DNA from: Gammaproteobacteria bacterium
GTDB taxonomy: Bacteria > Pseudomonadota > Gammaproteobacteria > JAURND01
Assembly (NCBI GenBank): GCA_035546635.1
Contig: DASZWJ010000022.1
Span: forward strand, 31,387 to 95,386
DNA: 64,000 nt
Direction of reading: 5' to 3'
Below the pieces are notes generated by a model. The model had not been told where the DNA came from. It did no database searches and was given only the letters and a program-made list of their open reading frames with translations. This document shows positions 36,294 through 48,600 of the stretch, piece by piece; the first letter of the stretch is position 1; each line of letters opens with the position of its first letter. Position numbers and translations under genes: made by a program.

Positions 36294-38081
36294 TTAATTG
36301 AGGACGCTGATAGGTGCTTTATGTTCAATCTCTCCACTTTGCACTCGCCATAAATCTGCATAAACCCCATTGAGATTGAGTAAAGCATCATGACTCCCTT
36401 GCTCAATTAAACCCCCATTGCCGATAACAAAAATCCGATCGACATCGCGAATCGTCGATAAGCGGTGGGCGATAATTAACGCGGTTTTTCCAGAGGTAAT
36501 TAATTTCAGATTCTCTTGAATAATTTTTTCTGTTTCCGTATCAATCGAGCTTGTAGCTTCATCTAATATTAAAATCGGTGCATTTTTTAAAATTGCACGC
36601 GCAATGCTCAAGCGTTGGCGTTGGCCGCCTGATAATTTAATACCGCGTTCACCGACGAGGGTAGCATATCCTTCCGGTAGCGTGCTGATAAACTCATGTA
36701 GGTGCGCAAGTTTAGCGGCTTGGATAATTTGATTGAGAGAAACATCAGCCAAGCCATAAGCAATATTTTCTGCAATACTTCCGTGGAATAAATACACATC
36801 CTGACTCACTAAGCCAATATGACGACGCAAATCATAAAGGGACAGTTGCCGGATATCATGACCATCGATACAGATAGAACCACCCGTCACATCGTATAAG
36901 CGCAGCAACAATTTAATCAGTGTGGATTTACCAGCACCAGTCTGCCCAGCAATGCCAATGGTTTCTCCAGCGGCAATATGCAAGTTTAAATCCTGCAATA
37001 CGGGTTTATATTCACCATATTGAAATTGCACATGATTAAAACTGATGGTGCCGCGGCATTTGGATAGGGTTACTGGTGTCGCGGGATCTTTAATTTTGGC
37101 TTCAGTAGCCAGCAATGAAAAAGTGCGGCGGGCGCTGGCATCTGCGCGTTGATAACTGTCTAAGGTAACCCCTAAACGAGTTAATGGCCAAAGTAAACGT
37201 TGAATCAGCATAGAAAACATTACCAGTTGTGCAACGTTGATACCGTGTTCATTATTGAGAATCCAGAAACTCCCCGCTAACAAAACCCCAGCAAAACCGC
37301 AAGCCACACACATGCGGATTAAAGGCACAAATAAAGTACTAAGATTAATCGCATGATAATTGGTTTTGCGATATTGATTCGATGCCGCAGTCACACGTGC
37401 CGTTTCAAAATTTTCTGCAGTAAAACTTTTAATCACCATGATGCCGCTTAAATTGTTTTCTAAACGGCTGGATAATTGTCCGACACTGTCGCGCATCAAG
37501 CGATAACGCGGACCGATATAGTGTTGAAATTTCAAACTACCCCAGATAATCAATGGAATAGGCGCCATGCCAATCAGTGCCAGCTGCCAAGAAGTTGCAA
37601 ATAACACAAAACAGGAAAATACCATCAGCGTGGCCAGCTGTAACAAATCGCTAAATCCAGAATTTAAAAATCGTTCTAATTGATTGACATCATCGTTGAG
37701 CATAGCCAAAGTCTCACCCATGCGATGATTTTCAAAAAATGCAATTTCCCGTGCTTGGATTTTTTCATAGGTGGCTATGCGTAGATCGTGCTGTACATCT
37801 TGCGCCAACATCATAAATGCGCGATCAGCCAGCCATTGCGTCACGCTTTCCAAGCCAAAAATTAACACGCTCAAAATGGCTAAGAAAATAGCTAGCGTCC
37901 AGATGTTATGATTAGGCAGTAAAACTTGTATCCAATTTGGAATTTGACCGCTTAAGGTTGCAACGACCCAACCGACTAACAATGGTGGCATAAGATCGAA
38001 GATTTTATTGAGAATGCTGGCAATCGCCGCAAAGGAAAGTCGACCTTTATAATGAATAAGATAATGAAATAATTGACCCAT
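36294..38081 (-). CDS. ABC transporter, fused permease and ATPase (MsbA/MDR type)
   Basis: 595 residues. The N-terminal ABC_membrane domain has about six helices (residues 15-310). The ATPase domain follows with Walker A IAGQTGAGKSTLIKLLLRLY, Q-loop VSQDVYLF, signature KLSGGQRQRLSIARAIL, Walker B LILDEATSSID and switch His IIAHRLSTI. It is a half-transporter that would act as a homodimeric exporter in the inner membrane. The substrate (lipid, drug or peptide) is not determinable. It is a single gene with an AGAAGAG ribosome site. I do not call msbA because the lipid A exporter usually sits with lpxK. Confidence 0.9.
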   Translation of the reverse strand: MGQLFHYLIHYKGRLSFAAIASILNKIFDLMPPLLVGWVVATLSGQIPNWIQVLLPNHNIWTLAIFLAILSVLIFGLESVTQWLADRAFMMLAQDVQHDLRIATYEKIQAREIAFFENHRMGETLAMLNDDVNQLERFLNSGFSDLLQLATLMVFSCFVLFATSWQLALIGMAPIPLIIWGSLKFQHYIGPRYRLMRDSVGQLSSRLENNLSGIMVIKSFTAENFETARVTAASNQYRKTNYHAINLSTLFVPLIRMCVACGFAGVLLAGSFWILNNEHGINVAQLVMFSMLIQRLLWPLTRLGVTLDSYQRADASARRTFSLLATEAKIKDPATPVTLSKCRGTISFNHVQFQYGEYKPVLQDLNLHIAAGETIGIAGQTGAGKSTLIKLLLRLYDVTGGSICIDGHDIRQLSLYDLRRHIGLVSQDVYLFHGSIAENIAYGLADVSLNQIIQAAKLAHLHEFISTLPEGYATLVGERGIKLSGGQRQRLSIARAILKNAPILILDEATSSIDTETEKIIQENLKLITSGKTALIIAHRLSTIRDVDRIFVIGNGGLIEQGSHDALLNLNGVYADLWRVQSGEIEHKAPISVLN

Positions 38082-38134
38082 GCAAAAATACTCTTCTAAT
38101 ATAATTTATAATTTTTTGAATTTCGTGCCAGCGA

Positions 38135-38698
38135 CTATTTAGCTGCTTTCCATTTAATATTGCAGCCCATGCTGGGATGCTGTGGCTCAGGAATAGATTT
38201 TCCAGCTAGAATTGCATCCAATGCCTGGCAGAGATCTTGTCCAGTCACTGCAACTGATTTACCGGGACTTGATTCATCAAAACGCCCGTGATAAACACAC
38301 TGCAAATTAGCCTCAAATATATAAAATTCAGGTGTGCACGTTGCGCCATAATCTTTGGCAACCTGTTGCGATTCATCATATAAATAAGGAAAAGTAAAAT
38401 GATTTTCTATGGCAAGTTGTTGCATTTTGCTGGGACTATCCTGAGGGTATTCTTTGACATCATTGGAGCTGATCGCAATAAAACTCACTCCTTTATTCTG
38501 ATAAGTGTTAGCTACCGCTATCAATTTAGATAAAATATGTTGCACATAGGGACAATGATTACAGGCAAACATGATAACAGTCGCTTTGTCGGAAGCGAGT
38601 TGCGCTAATGTCAACTGTTTGCCGGATATTGTATCAAGTAAATTGAATGCTGGGGCAGTAGTACCTGCTTGCATGGGGTTTGAATAAGTTAATGCCAT
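38135..38698 (-). CDS. Thioredoxin-fold redoxin family protein
   Basis: 187 residues from the ATG at 38698, which has AGGAGA upstream; a start at 38737 would add 13 residues. AhpC/TSA-redoxin fold: the N-terminal PAFNLLDTISGKQLTLAQLA, then VIMFACNHCPYVQHIL with a CxxC active site, and YGATCTPEFYIFE with the cis-Pro region. Homologues are annotated only as thioredoxin-family proteins; the CNHCPY motif suggests a thiol oxidoreductase or peroxidase. There is no signal peptide, so it is cytosolic. Confidence 0.85.
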   Translation of the reverse strand: MALTYSNPMQAGTTAPAFNLLDTISGKQLTLAQLASDKATVIMFACNHCPYVQHILSKLIAVANTYQNKGVSFIAISSNDVKEYPQDSPSKMQQLAIENHFTFPYLYDESQQVAKDYGATCTPEFYIFEANLQCVYHGRFDESSPGKSVAVTGQDLCQALDAILAGKSIPEPQHPSMGCNIKWKAAK

Positions 38699-38764
38699 TG
38701 ATTTCTCCTGAACAATGTGAGCGTGAGAGTTTAGCATAACAGTTAGTACTTTATGGAGTCTTTG

Positions 38765-40615
38765 TTAAATTTCTATTTTGCTAAGTTCTATATTAAACTC
38801 TTTTTTCTTAGTAGGATGTTTATCATCATTATGTTTTGCTTGGGTCTGCAATAGTTTTGGAAGGCTGCGATTTAATTCAGAAAAACCTGAGGTAAGCCTA
38901 CCCATCATAGATCTACGTCTTGTTTTTGCTTCTTTTTCTAAAAGGATAATGGTTTGATGGTAAGCATCGCCCACATGACATGCGCGCTTGAGTATTTTGA
39001 GTGCGGTGTCGCCTGCATGATTGACATGATTTAAATCTGCACCATACGTTAATAGTATAGGTACGATCGTCAAGTGACCACAACTACATGCGCGGATAAG
39101 CGCAGTCTCACCATCGTCATTAGCATGATCTACATTAACGCCGTGTTTTAATAATATTTCTACTCTTGCAGCACGGTTGCTACTAGAAGCAAAAATAAGC
39201 GCAGAATCACCTGCTTTATTAGTATGGTTTTCGTCAGCACCATGCGTCAATAACATTTTTAAAATTAGATTTTCATTGTCATTAAAACTTCTTTGAGCTG
39301 CATAGATAAGCGCGGTGTTATGGAAATGATCCATACGATCTATCTGAATGCCTGGGTGGGTTAGTAACAGTTCAACAATAGAGAAATAACCATAAGATGA
39401 TGCAAGCATCAGAGCACTCAAGTTATCCTTACTGCAATTTACATCAATACCTGGTTGCGCCAGAAATATTTTAACGGCTATTAAATTGCAAGAATTAATT
39501 GCCTGCATAAGTACCGGCCAGCCCTCTTCATTTTTATGATTTACATCAGCACCCAGGTCCAGCGCTAATTGTAAATACCATATTAATTTTAGAGATTTAG
39601 TGCTGTCTGATAATAATTGATTGAGATTTTGTTTGACCCCAGATAAATACAACCCTAGCCTGAGTAAAATTTCATCTTCAGGTAAATGCTGTTTTAGAAA
39701 GATTGTTTTTTTATTTTCAGTCAATTCATCCCAATTTTCTGGAAGTCCTTGTTGATATAAGTGATATAAGGGTTGCGTCCTCTGGTTGTAGTAAGTTCTA
39801 AACATAGAGAGGTCTATATCGGTATTGCATATCCACTGATCGAAACCTTCTACATAATCGCGAGTAATATTTTGAAGTCCTAGAGGTAAATGCTCAAACA
39901 CATCAGCTTCAGAGCAAGGGGGTACATCATCTCGGATCATTTCTTTAAGCACTGAAGGTAAATCAGCAAATACTTTCGCTATTGAAGGATCTTTCTTATC
40001 TGCTGTTGATTCTGGTTTTTCTTCTGCAGGTTCTGCAATAGGCAATTGTCCAGCGGGACTCAGCATCAAGTTCAACATAGTATAAATCACATGCTCTTGA
40101 CTATTTACAGGAATTATTTGATCTGCATAGCGAGATTGCAACGCCGAAATCATATCCTGCGCCTTTTCAGCACTGATTAACTGATATTGGTAGGCCAGAG
40201 CAAGTAAAGCACAAGTTTGGGGGGTATTCGGCTCAGGTGGGGAGAGTGGATGTAATAGGCACTCAGTGCGATATTCTGTGATTTCCTTAGCTAAACTGCC
40301 CAGAATGATATCGACTATTCTGGAACGCAGATTTTGTATAGTTAAATCTTGATTGCTGCCGGTTAATCTAGAATCAAAGCCAGTTTGTAGTATGGCATCA
40401 TTGTGAATACCCATCTGTTGTAAGCTAAGACCGAGATGTCCTAGAGTGAAACTGGTGTGTTGGTTGCCCAGCTTAGTATAATAATGCGCCGGCAAAGATA
40501 GATTACGCGCTTGACACTCAGCTCGTACGGCCATCACTAAGTCTAAAAATGTGCTGTCTTTCTGGAGTGTAAGTGTTATTGTTTTCCCGTCAATAACGAT
40601 ATGTATATTTATCAT
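38765..40615 (-). CDS. Ankyrin-repeat protein with possible ubiquitin-like N-terminus
   Basis: 616 residues. The C-terminal half (about 325-565) has roughly six ankyrin repeats, recognisable from phrases such as NKAGDSALIFASSSNRAARV, HANDDGETALIRACSCGHL and HVNHAGDTALKILKRACHVG. The first 80 residues (INIHIVIDGKTITLTLQKDS and so on) have the strand-turn-strand-helix look of a ubiquitin-like beta-grasp domain. The middle (80-320) is unassigned. The C-terminus is basic and polar (KHNDDKHPTKKKEF). Ankyrin proteins of Legionellales are often translocated into host cells; this protein is a strong candidate for that, by analogy. It is divergent from the exported hydrolase. Confidence 0.8.
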   Translation of the reverse strand: MINIHIVIDGKTITLTLQKDSTFLDLVMAVRAECQARNLSLPAHYYTKLGNQHTSFTLGHLGLSLQQMGIHNDAILQTGFDSRLTGSNQDLTIQNLRSRIVDIILGSLAKEITEYRTECLLHPLSPPEPNTPQTCALLALAYQYQLISAEKAQDMISALQSRYADQIIPVNSQEHVIYTMLNLMLSPAGQLPIAEPAEEKPESTADKKDPSIAKVFADLPSVLKEMIRDDVPPCSEADVFEHLPLGLQNITRDYVEGFDQWICNTDIDLSMFRTYYNQRTQPLYHLYQQGLPENWDELTENKKTIFLKQHLPEDEILLRLGLYLSGVKQNLNQLLSDSTKSLKLIWYLQLALDLGADVNHKNEEGWPVLMQAINSCNLIAVKIFLAQPGIDVNCSKDNLSALMLASSYGYFSIVELLLTHPGIQIDRMDHFHNTALIYAAQRSFNDNENLILKMLLTHGADENHTNKAGDSALIFASSSNRAARVEILLKHGVNVDHANDDGETALIRACSCGHLTIVPILLTYGADLNHVNHAGDTALKILKRACHVGDAYHQTIILLEKEAKTRRRSMMGRLTSGFSELNRSLPKLLQTQAKHNDDKHPTKKKEFNIELSKIEI

Positions 40616-40817
40616 GGATGTTGCCTTATTAAAAATGCAATAAATCTATAAGAAATGATTCCTTTATCTTTTAAACTTAACATAGGTTAATTAAGTGAAG
40701 ATTAATGATAAAGATAGCGAGTTGTTTCTTGTCGGCGAGACGAGGGAGTAATGCTTTGATTTTAAATACTTATTTGCTAATATGCCTTTTGATCGCGTAT
40801 AGGATATTGGTGACATT

Positions 40818-43992
<3,175 letters not shown>

Positions 43993-44022
43993 GTTGTTAT
44001 TTTAAATATTTACCCCAGATAC

Positions 44023-44115
44023 GTCGTTTCGGCATGGATGCCGGGATCTAGTTGACAGGGAAGTCAAAGTTCCGCTTTTCTGCGGGCTGAATTCCGGCAT
44101 CCATGCCGGGACGGC
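44023..44115. repeat. Inverted repeat of the GGCATGGATGCCGG type
   Basis: GGCATGGATGCCGG (44031-44044) pairs with CCGGCATCCATGCC (44094-44107); each arm is also nearly self-palindromic. The same arm sequence occurs in the MITE at 55468-55627. It fills the gap between the convergent katG and aguA genes. Confidence 0.65.
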
Positions 44116-44156
44116 AGTTATGAATTACCTGAGTGAGCAATTACCGAGATTCATTC

Positions 44157-45167
44157 TCAAGCAATTTCCTGCTGACTAGCACAATGAATAGTCCCCAACC
44201 CCCAAACAAAATCTCCACAGTAAATTCCCACCACATCACGCTTGGGGAAAAGTTCGGCCAGGATATTTAATGCCACACGATCCATGCGATCATTGAAGGT
44301 CGGTACCAGTACTAATCGATTGGCAATTAGAAAATTAGCATAACTCGCAGGTAGGCGTTGTCCTTCAAAGGTGACAGGGGTAGGCATAGGTAATTCAATC
44401 ACATCAAGCTTAGCCGCTTTCAAGCGTTTTAGATTTTCCTGCAGCGGTTTATAGTCACAATCGCGTTTATCTTTTTGAACACAGGTGACAACGGTCGTTG
44501 GATTGACAAAACGGGTGATATCATCGACGTGGCCGTGGGTATCGTCACCGGCAATGCCGTTGCCTAACCAAACGACTTGTTTGATGCCAAGATATTGTTC
44601 AAATACTGCTTCATAATCTTCATGCTGAAAGCCAGGGTTGCGGCATTGCTGTTGACTGATAAGGCATTCCTCGGTAGTAATCAGTGTGCCTTTACCATTA
44701 ACTTCAATAGAGCCACCTTCTAACACCACGCGCCGGCCTTTATGCATGGGGCGGATGCGAGGTAGTTGCAAAAACTTCTCTACTCTCATCGGAATTTTAT
44801 CGTCGGCCTGCCAATTTGTATATTTTGCCCAGGCATTAAAATGCCAGTCGAGCAGTTGGCGAGTTTTGCCACTATACACAAAGGTAGGTCCTGAATCGCG
44901 TAACCAGGCGCGATTGGTAGGGGCAATGATGAAATCGACTTGATCGAGATTGACTCCGGCGCGTTCTAGTATTTGGGTGGCTTGGTGTTTCTGGCGTAGC
45001 TGTTTGACAACCAAGCGCACGCGTTGCACTTGGGTCAGGTGACGGATAATTTCCGCATAGACCCAAGGAATAGGCGCAAATTTATCCGGCCAATCGGCTT
45101 CATTATGCGGCCAGGCTAGCCAGGTCGCTTGCTGTTTTTCCCACTCAGCGGGCATCCTAAGTGTCAT
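44157..45167 (-). CDS. aguA: Agmatine deiminase
   Basis: 336 residues of the porphyromonas-type peptidyl-arginine deiminase family. Motifs include the opening MPAEWEKQQATWLAWPHNE, WLRDSGPTFV, EGGSIEVNGKGTLITTEECL, GDDTHGHVDDITRFV and the C-terminal nucleophile Cys in GLGTIHCASQQE. It converts agmatine to N-carbamoylputrescine. Its ATG overlaps the stop of aguB by four bases (ATGA type), so the two steps to putrescine are translationally coupled. Confidence 0.93.
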   Translation of the reverse strand: MTLRMPAEWEKQQATWLAWPHNEADWPDKFAPIPWVYAEIIRHLTQVQRVRLVVKQLRQKHQATQILERAGVNLDQVDFIIAPTNRAWLRDSGPTFVYSGKTRQLLDWHFNAWAKYTNWQADDKIPMRVEKFLQLPRIRPMHKGRRVVLEGGSIEVNGKGTLITTEECLISQQQCRNPGFQHEDYEAVFEQYLGIKQVVWLGNGIAGDDTHGHVDDITRFVNPTTVVTCVQKDKRDCDYKPLQENLKRLKAAKLDVIELPMPTPVTFEGQRLPASYANFLIANRLVLVPTFNDRMDRVALNILAELFPKRDVVGIYCGDFVWGLGTIHCASQQEIA

Positions 45168-46054
45168 TTGCCGAACCGTTCAGTGATATTGCTGTAAGCG
45201 TCGATACGGCGATCGCGTAAAAACGGCCAGTGGCGACGGGTGACTTCTTGTAATTTAGGATCGACCACTGCCGTGAGAATCTCTTCTTGATCCTGCGATG
45301 CTTTGGCCAGAATGCGTCCAAACGGATCGGCAATAAAAGAGTTACCAAAAAATTCAATGCCATCCCCCTTATTTTCCGGCGTCGGTTCAAAACCAATGCG
45401 GTTGACAGCAGCGACATAAATACCATTGGCAATCGCATGGCTGCGCTGAATCGTCTCCCATGCAGAAACCTGCGCTGCGCCATACTCTTGTTTTTCGCTA
45501 GGATGCCAACCAATCGCTGTGGGATAAAAAAGCACACTGGGGTCTTGCAAGCTGGTCAAGCGTGCCCCTTCTGGATACCATTGATCCCAGCAAACCAGCG
45601 TGCCAATGCGCCCAAATTGTGTATCAAAGGCTTTAAAGCCCAGGTCACCCGGGGTGAAATAATATTTCTCATAGTAAAGTGGATCATCGGGAATATGCAT
45701 CTTGCGGTATATGCCAACCAACTGACCATCGGCATCAATAATCACCGCTGTATTATGGTAAATACCTGCGGCACGCCGCTCAAATAATGAGCCGATGATA
45801 GCAATACCCTGCTGTTTGGCCACTTTAGCTAGTGCTTCAGTCGTAGGGCCTGGGATAGATTCAGCCAAATTGAACACTTCGGGGTCTTCAGTTTGACAAA
45901 AATAGGGTGAGCGAAACAGCTCTGGTAGACAGACGATTTCTGCACCTAACTTTGCCGCCTTGCCAAGTAACTCGCAGGCATGTTCGACATTCGCCTGAAC
46001 CTCTTGGCTCATGCGCATCTGAACAGCTCCGATAGTAAAGGGTTTTTTAATCAT
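45164..46054 (-). CDS. aguB: N-carbamoylputrescine amidase
   Basis: 296 residues of the nitrilase superfamily with the Glu-Lys-Cys triad in IVCLPELFRSPYF (Glu), YRKMHIPDDPLYYEKYYF (Lys) and IGTLVCWDQWYPEGAR (Cys). The tight match around these residues is that of AguB. It hydrolyses N-carbamoylputrescine to putrescine, CO2 and ammonia. It is first in the aguB-aguA operon. Source agmatine would need arginine decarboxylase elsewhere. Confidence 0.93.
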   Translation of the reverse strand: MIKKPFTIGAVQMRMSQEVQANVEHACELLGKAAKLGAEIVCLPELFRSPYFCQTEDPEVFNLAESIPGPTTEALAKVAKQQGIAIIGSLFERRAAGIYHNTAVIIDADGQLVGIYRKMHIPDDPLYYEKYYFTPGDLGFKAFDTQFGRIGTLVCWDQWYPEGARLTSLQDPSVLFYPTAIGWHPSEKQEYGAAQVSAWETIQRSHAIANGIYVAAVNRIGFEPTPENKGDGIEFFGNSFIADPFGRILAKASQDQEEILTAVVDPKLQEVTRRHWPFLRDRRIDAYSNITERFGK

Positions 46055-46277
46055 AGATATTCCGTAAACTAAAAGTAACTACTCTCAACTATACTCCCCC
46101 TTGAAAAAGGAGGATTTAAAGAGTTTTGGAGTGTCATATTGTTTAATAAATAATGCGAAAGCTTAAATCCTCCTAATCCGCCGTCTTCAAAGGAAGATTA
46201 TATTCTCTGAACTTGCACGCTCGCTCTTCTTAATATAATTTGTTTAATTTTGCAAGCTAAACAATCATTACGAGAAA

Positions 46278-46847
46278 ATGACTATGCGCATAGCTGTTTC
46301 GGGCACCCATTTTATTGGCAAAAGCACTTTAATTGCCGATTTTATTCAAAAGTATCCTGATTATATTGATGTAAATGAACCGTATGATGAATTGCAGGAT
46401 ATAAAAACCATGGAACTTGCTTTAGAACCGTCTCTAGATAGTTTATTAGAAGAACTTGATTACAGCATCCTGCAGCTTAATCGATATGCCAATGAGAAAA
46501 ATATAATTTATGATAGATGTCCTATCGATTTTATAGCATATGCTATGTGTTCATTGGAGCGTGATTTAGTCGACATTCATGACAGTAGTGTTTCAGAAAA
46601 ATTTACTGAAATTAAACAGGCGTTGAGTCATTTAGATTTAATTATATTCTTACCCATTACTAAAGAGCATTTATTAGACTATACTGAAGAAAATCCTGCA
46701 TTTCGCAAGGCTACAGATAAATGTTTTAAGAAAATATTCCGTGATGAGATATGTGATGTATTTCCCAAATATGGTCATCCGAAAATTATTGAAATTTGGG
46801 GTGATCGTTTGCAACGATTAAAGATATTAGAAAGCTATATAATTTAA
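46278..46847 (+). CDS. P-loop NTPase/kinase-like protein
   Basis: 189 residues. N-terminal Walker A in IAVSGTHFIGKSTLIADF, a mid-protein DRCPIDFIAYAM resembling the DR-substrate motif of nucleoside/AAA_28 kinases, and LIIFLPITKEH as a Walker B-like strand end. Probably a small-molecule or nucleotide kinase of the AAA_28/thymidylate-kinase-like group; the substrate is unknown. The start could be either of two close ATGs (46278 or 46284). It is a single gene. Confidence 0.72.
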   Translation: MTMRIAVSGTHFIGKSTLIADFIQKYPDYIDVNEPYDELQDIKTMELALEPSLDSLLEELDYSILQLNRYANEKNIIYDRCPIDFIAYAMCSLERDLVDIHDSSVSEKFTEIKQALSHLDLIIFLPITKEHLLDYTEENPAFRKATDKCFKKIFRDEICDVFPKYGHPKIIEIWGDRLQRLKILESYII

Positions 46848-46943
46848 AAAGAACAAAAAATTCTTGCTAATATTATCTTAATGTTAATTCTATATCCTAT
46901 TTTTTTTGAGAAATTCTATTGGCTGCACAAGCTTTAAACAGGC

Positions 46944-48482
46944 TTGAAAATATGCAGCATTATATCCATTTCATTGGGGATAGGGGATTTGAACGAATTA
47001 GAGAAGGAAAAGCAAGTAACAGCCAACACTGAGAAAAAAGAAAAAAAACAGGAAAAAACAGATCATGCATCTGTAGAAAATTCAGGTGCTGATAGGCTGA
47101 GTTTTAAAGATTATATGCGAGCGGTTTTGTCACGCTTTCGCTACCCGATTTCTATAGGTTTTAAAAATTCTACTTTATCGGGTTGGTTAAATCCAATTAC
47201 TGAGTCACAGGCTAAAATTGTGATTGATGCAATAAAGCGAGACCTCCCTGACAAGCATCTGGCGGCTGAAATAATGCTGCCGGTTTACCATGCAATTGAG
47301 AATCTTGACAAAAATACGAGTAAAAAGCGTTTTACCCAGTGTCTGAGTGAAATTCAACAGCACGCAAATGCAGTTTATTTTTCTGATCTAATCAGGCAAT
47401 GCAAAACGAAAGAAGCGGTATTTTTTCGAGAATTATTGACCGCAGCCCACATTAAATTCTGTTATCTGAATCCTTATTTACTTACAGGTACTCGGGTGCC
47501 TGGCTGGAAGCTTGCCCATAAAATTAAAGATGAAATATTTTCTTATAGGTTAAAAGGTAGTACTGATCTGAAATTTAATAAAAAAACTCCCGTAGAAAGA
47601 TCGGATATAGATGAGGCCATTGGAAAATTACGCGATACAGCAAAAAAAATTGCAGACAGTAAAATGGGTCGTAGCCATTTTCGGGCGCAGCTAGGCAAAC
47701 AAAGTGGTTTTGCCAATTGTCAGGAATATAGCGAAATCGTGATAGATAGGCTTATTGCTTATGGTTTCTCGGGCAATGCTGAGATTTATTGTATTGAAGA
47801 GGCGGAACTCAATGCAACATCCGGCATAGAACTTTATTTTCAATCACAAAATAGAGGGTATGAATATGAAACGAGGCATGCCCATGTATTTGTAGTGATG
47901 AATAGAGATCTTTCTAGTAATCCTCATGATGCGACTACTTGGGGGCCGCATGCGTTAATCATTGATACCTGGAGCGGGAAAATATATCCGGCATATGACA
48001 TTTTTCGTCGTTTAGAATGTTGGTATCGTCTTGGTCAAGTAGAAGATAACGGCATTAATTACTTGGAGCCATATGATCCCAGGAAGCATATCATTACACC
48101 ACACAGCCAGTTAACTTTAGAAGCTATCAAATCTTGGCGCATAAAACATGGCATTTCAAGTGAGCCTGGAGAATTTAAAAAGCTGCAATCTCCCCCGTTG
48201 GATGTAAAAAAGACCGTAACTACCAGCACAGCCGATCCGTTGACGCCTTCAGATACTGAGTTTGATGCCAAACCTACAGAACCAAAGCCACCCTGTTCAG
48301 ATTTTTTGCAATCATTACAGGTGTCGAAACACAAAGCTCAAGACACTGGCAAATATTCTGCCGCACAATTAATAGTTTCCCGGGGATTACTGCAGCGTAC
48401 TTTATCCATGTCAGATCTTCCCCTATTTACTGAGCATTCCGAAATTAAACAAAAACCACGAAGTAGGAGCTTTGGAGATTAA
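46944..48482 (+). CDS. Candidate cysteine hydrolase (C-H-D), effector-like
   Basis: 512 residues with a TTG start; another in-frame TTG at 46989 has a better ribosome site (GGGGA, 8 bases). The N-terminus is charged (EKKEKKQEKTD). In the middle lies a papain/transglutaminase-like constellation: Cys259 in GFANCQEYSE at a helix start, His312 or His314 in RHAHVFVVM on a strand, and Asp341 in ALIIDTWSGKIYPA on the next strand. The C-terminal 130 residues are proline- and Ser/Thr-rich and probably disordered. I do not know the family; C-H-D enzymes of this layout include bacterial effector proteases and transglutaminases. No signal peptide. It fits a translocated host-acting enzyme, by inference. 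Confidence 0.65.
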   Translation: MKICSIISISLGIGDLNELEKEKQVTANTEKKEKKQEKTDHASVENSGADRLSFKDYMRAVLSRFRYPISIGFKNSTLSGWLNPITESQAKIVIDAIKRDLPDKHLAAEIMLPVYHAIENLDKNTSKKRFTQCLSEIQQHANAVYFSDLIRQCKTKEAVFFRELLTAAHIKFCYLNPYLLTGTRVPGWKLAHKIKDEIFSYRLKGSTDLKFNKKTPVERSDIDEAIGKLRDTAKKIADSKMGRSHFRAQLGKQSGFANCQEYSEIVIDRLIAYGFSGNAEIYCIEEAELNATSGIELYFQSQNRGYEYETRHAHVFVVMNRDLSSNPHDATTWGPHALIIDTWSGKIYPAYDIFRRLECWYRLGQVEDNGINYLEPYDPRKHIITPHSQLTLEAIKSWRIKHGISSEPGEFKKLQSPPLDVKKTVTTSTADPLTPSDTEFDAKPTEPKPPCSDFLQSLQVSKHKAQDTGKYSAAQLIVSRGLLQRTLSMSDLPLFTEHSEIKQKPRSRSFGD

Positions 48483-48600
48483 GCAAGATCTTTTTTTGCG
48501 TGTAACTTATTAACGTAGTTTTAGCGCCTTGACATAAGTATCATTTTCACATGACAATAGGATTACTAACTCCATAACTCATTTTAAGGATAAATAGATA

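Noticed and set aside
45287..45787. 166-codon plus-strand frame inside aguB
   Set aside because: Antisense to a conserved nitrilase-family gene with an intact triad; no ribosome site.
46860..46890. CTTAATGTTAATTC as a PmrA box upstream of the C-H-D gene
   Set aside because: The two TTAA units are only two bases apart, unlike the spaced repeats of known PmrA sites, and AT-rich intergenic DNA gives such matches by chance.
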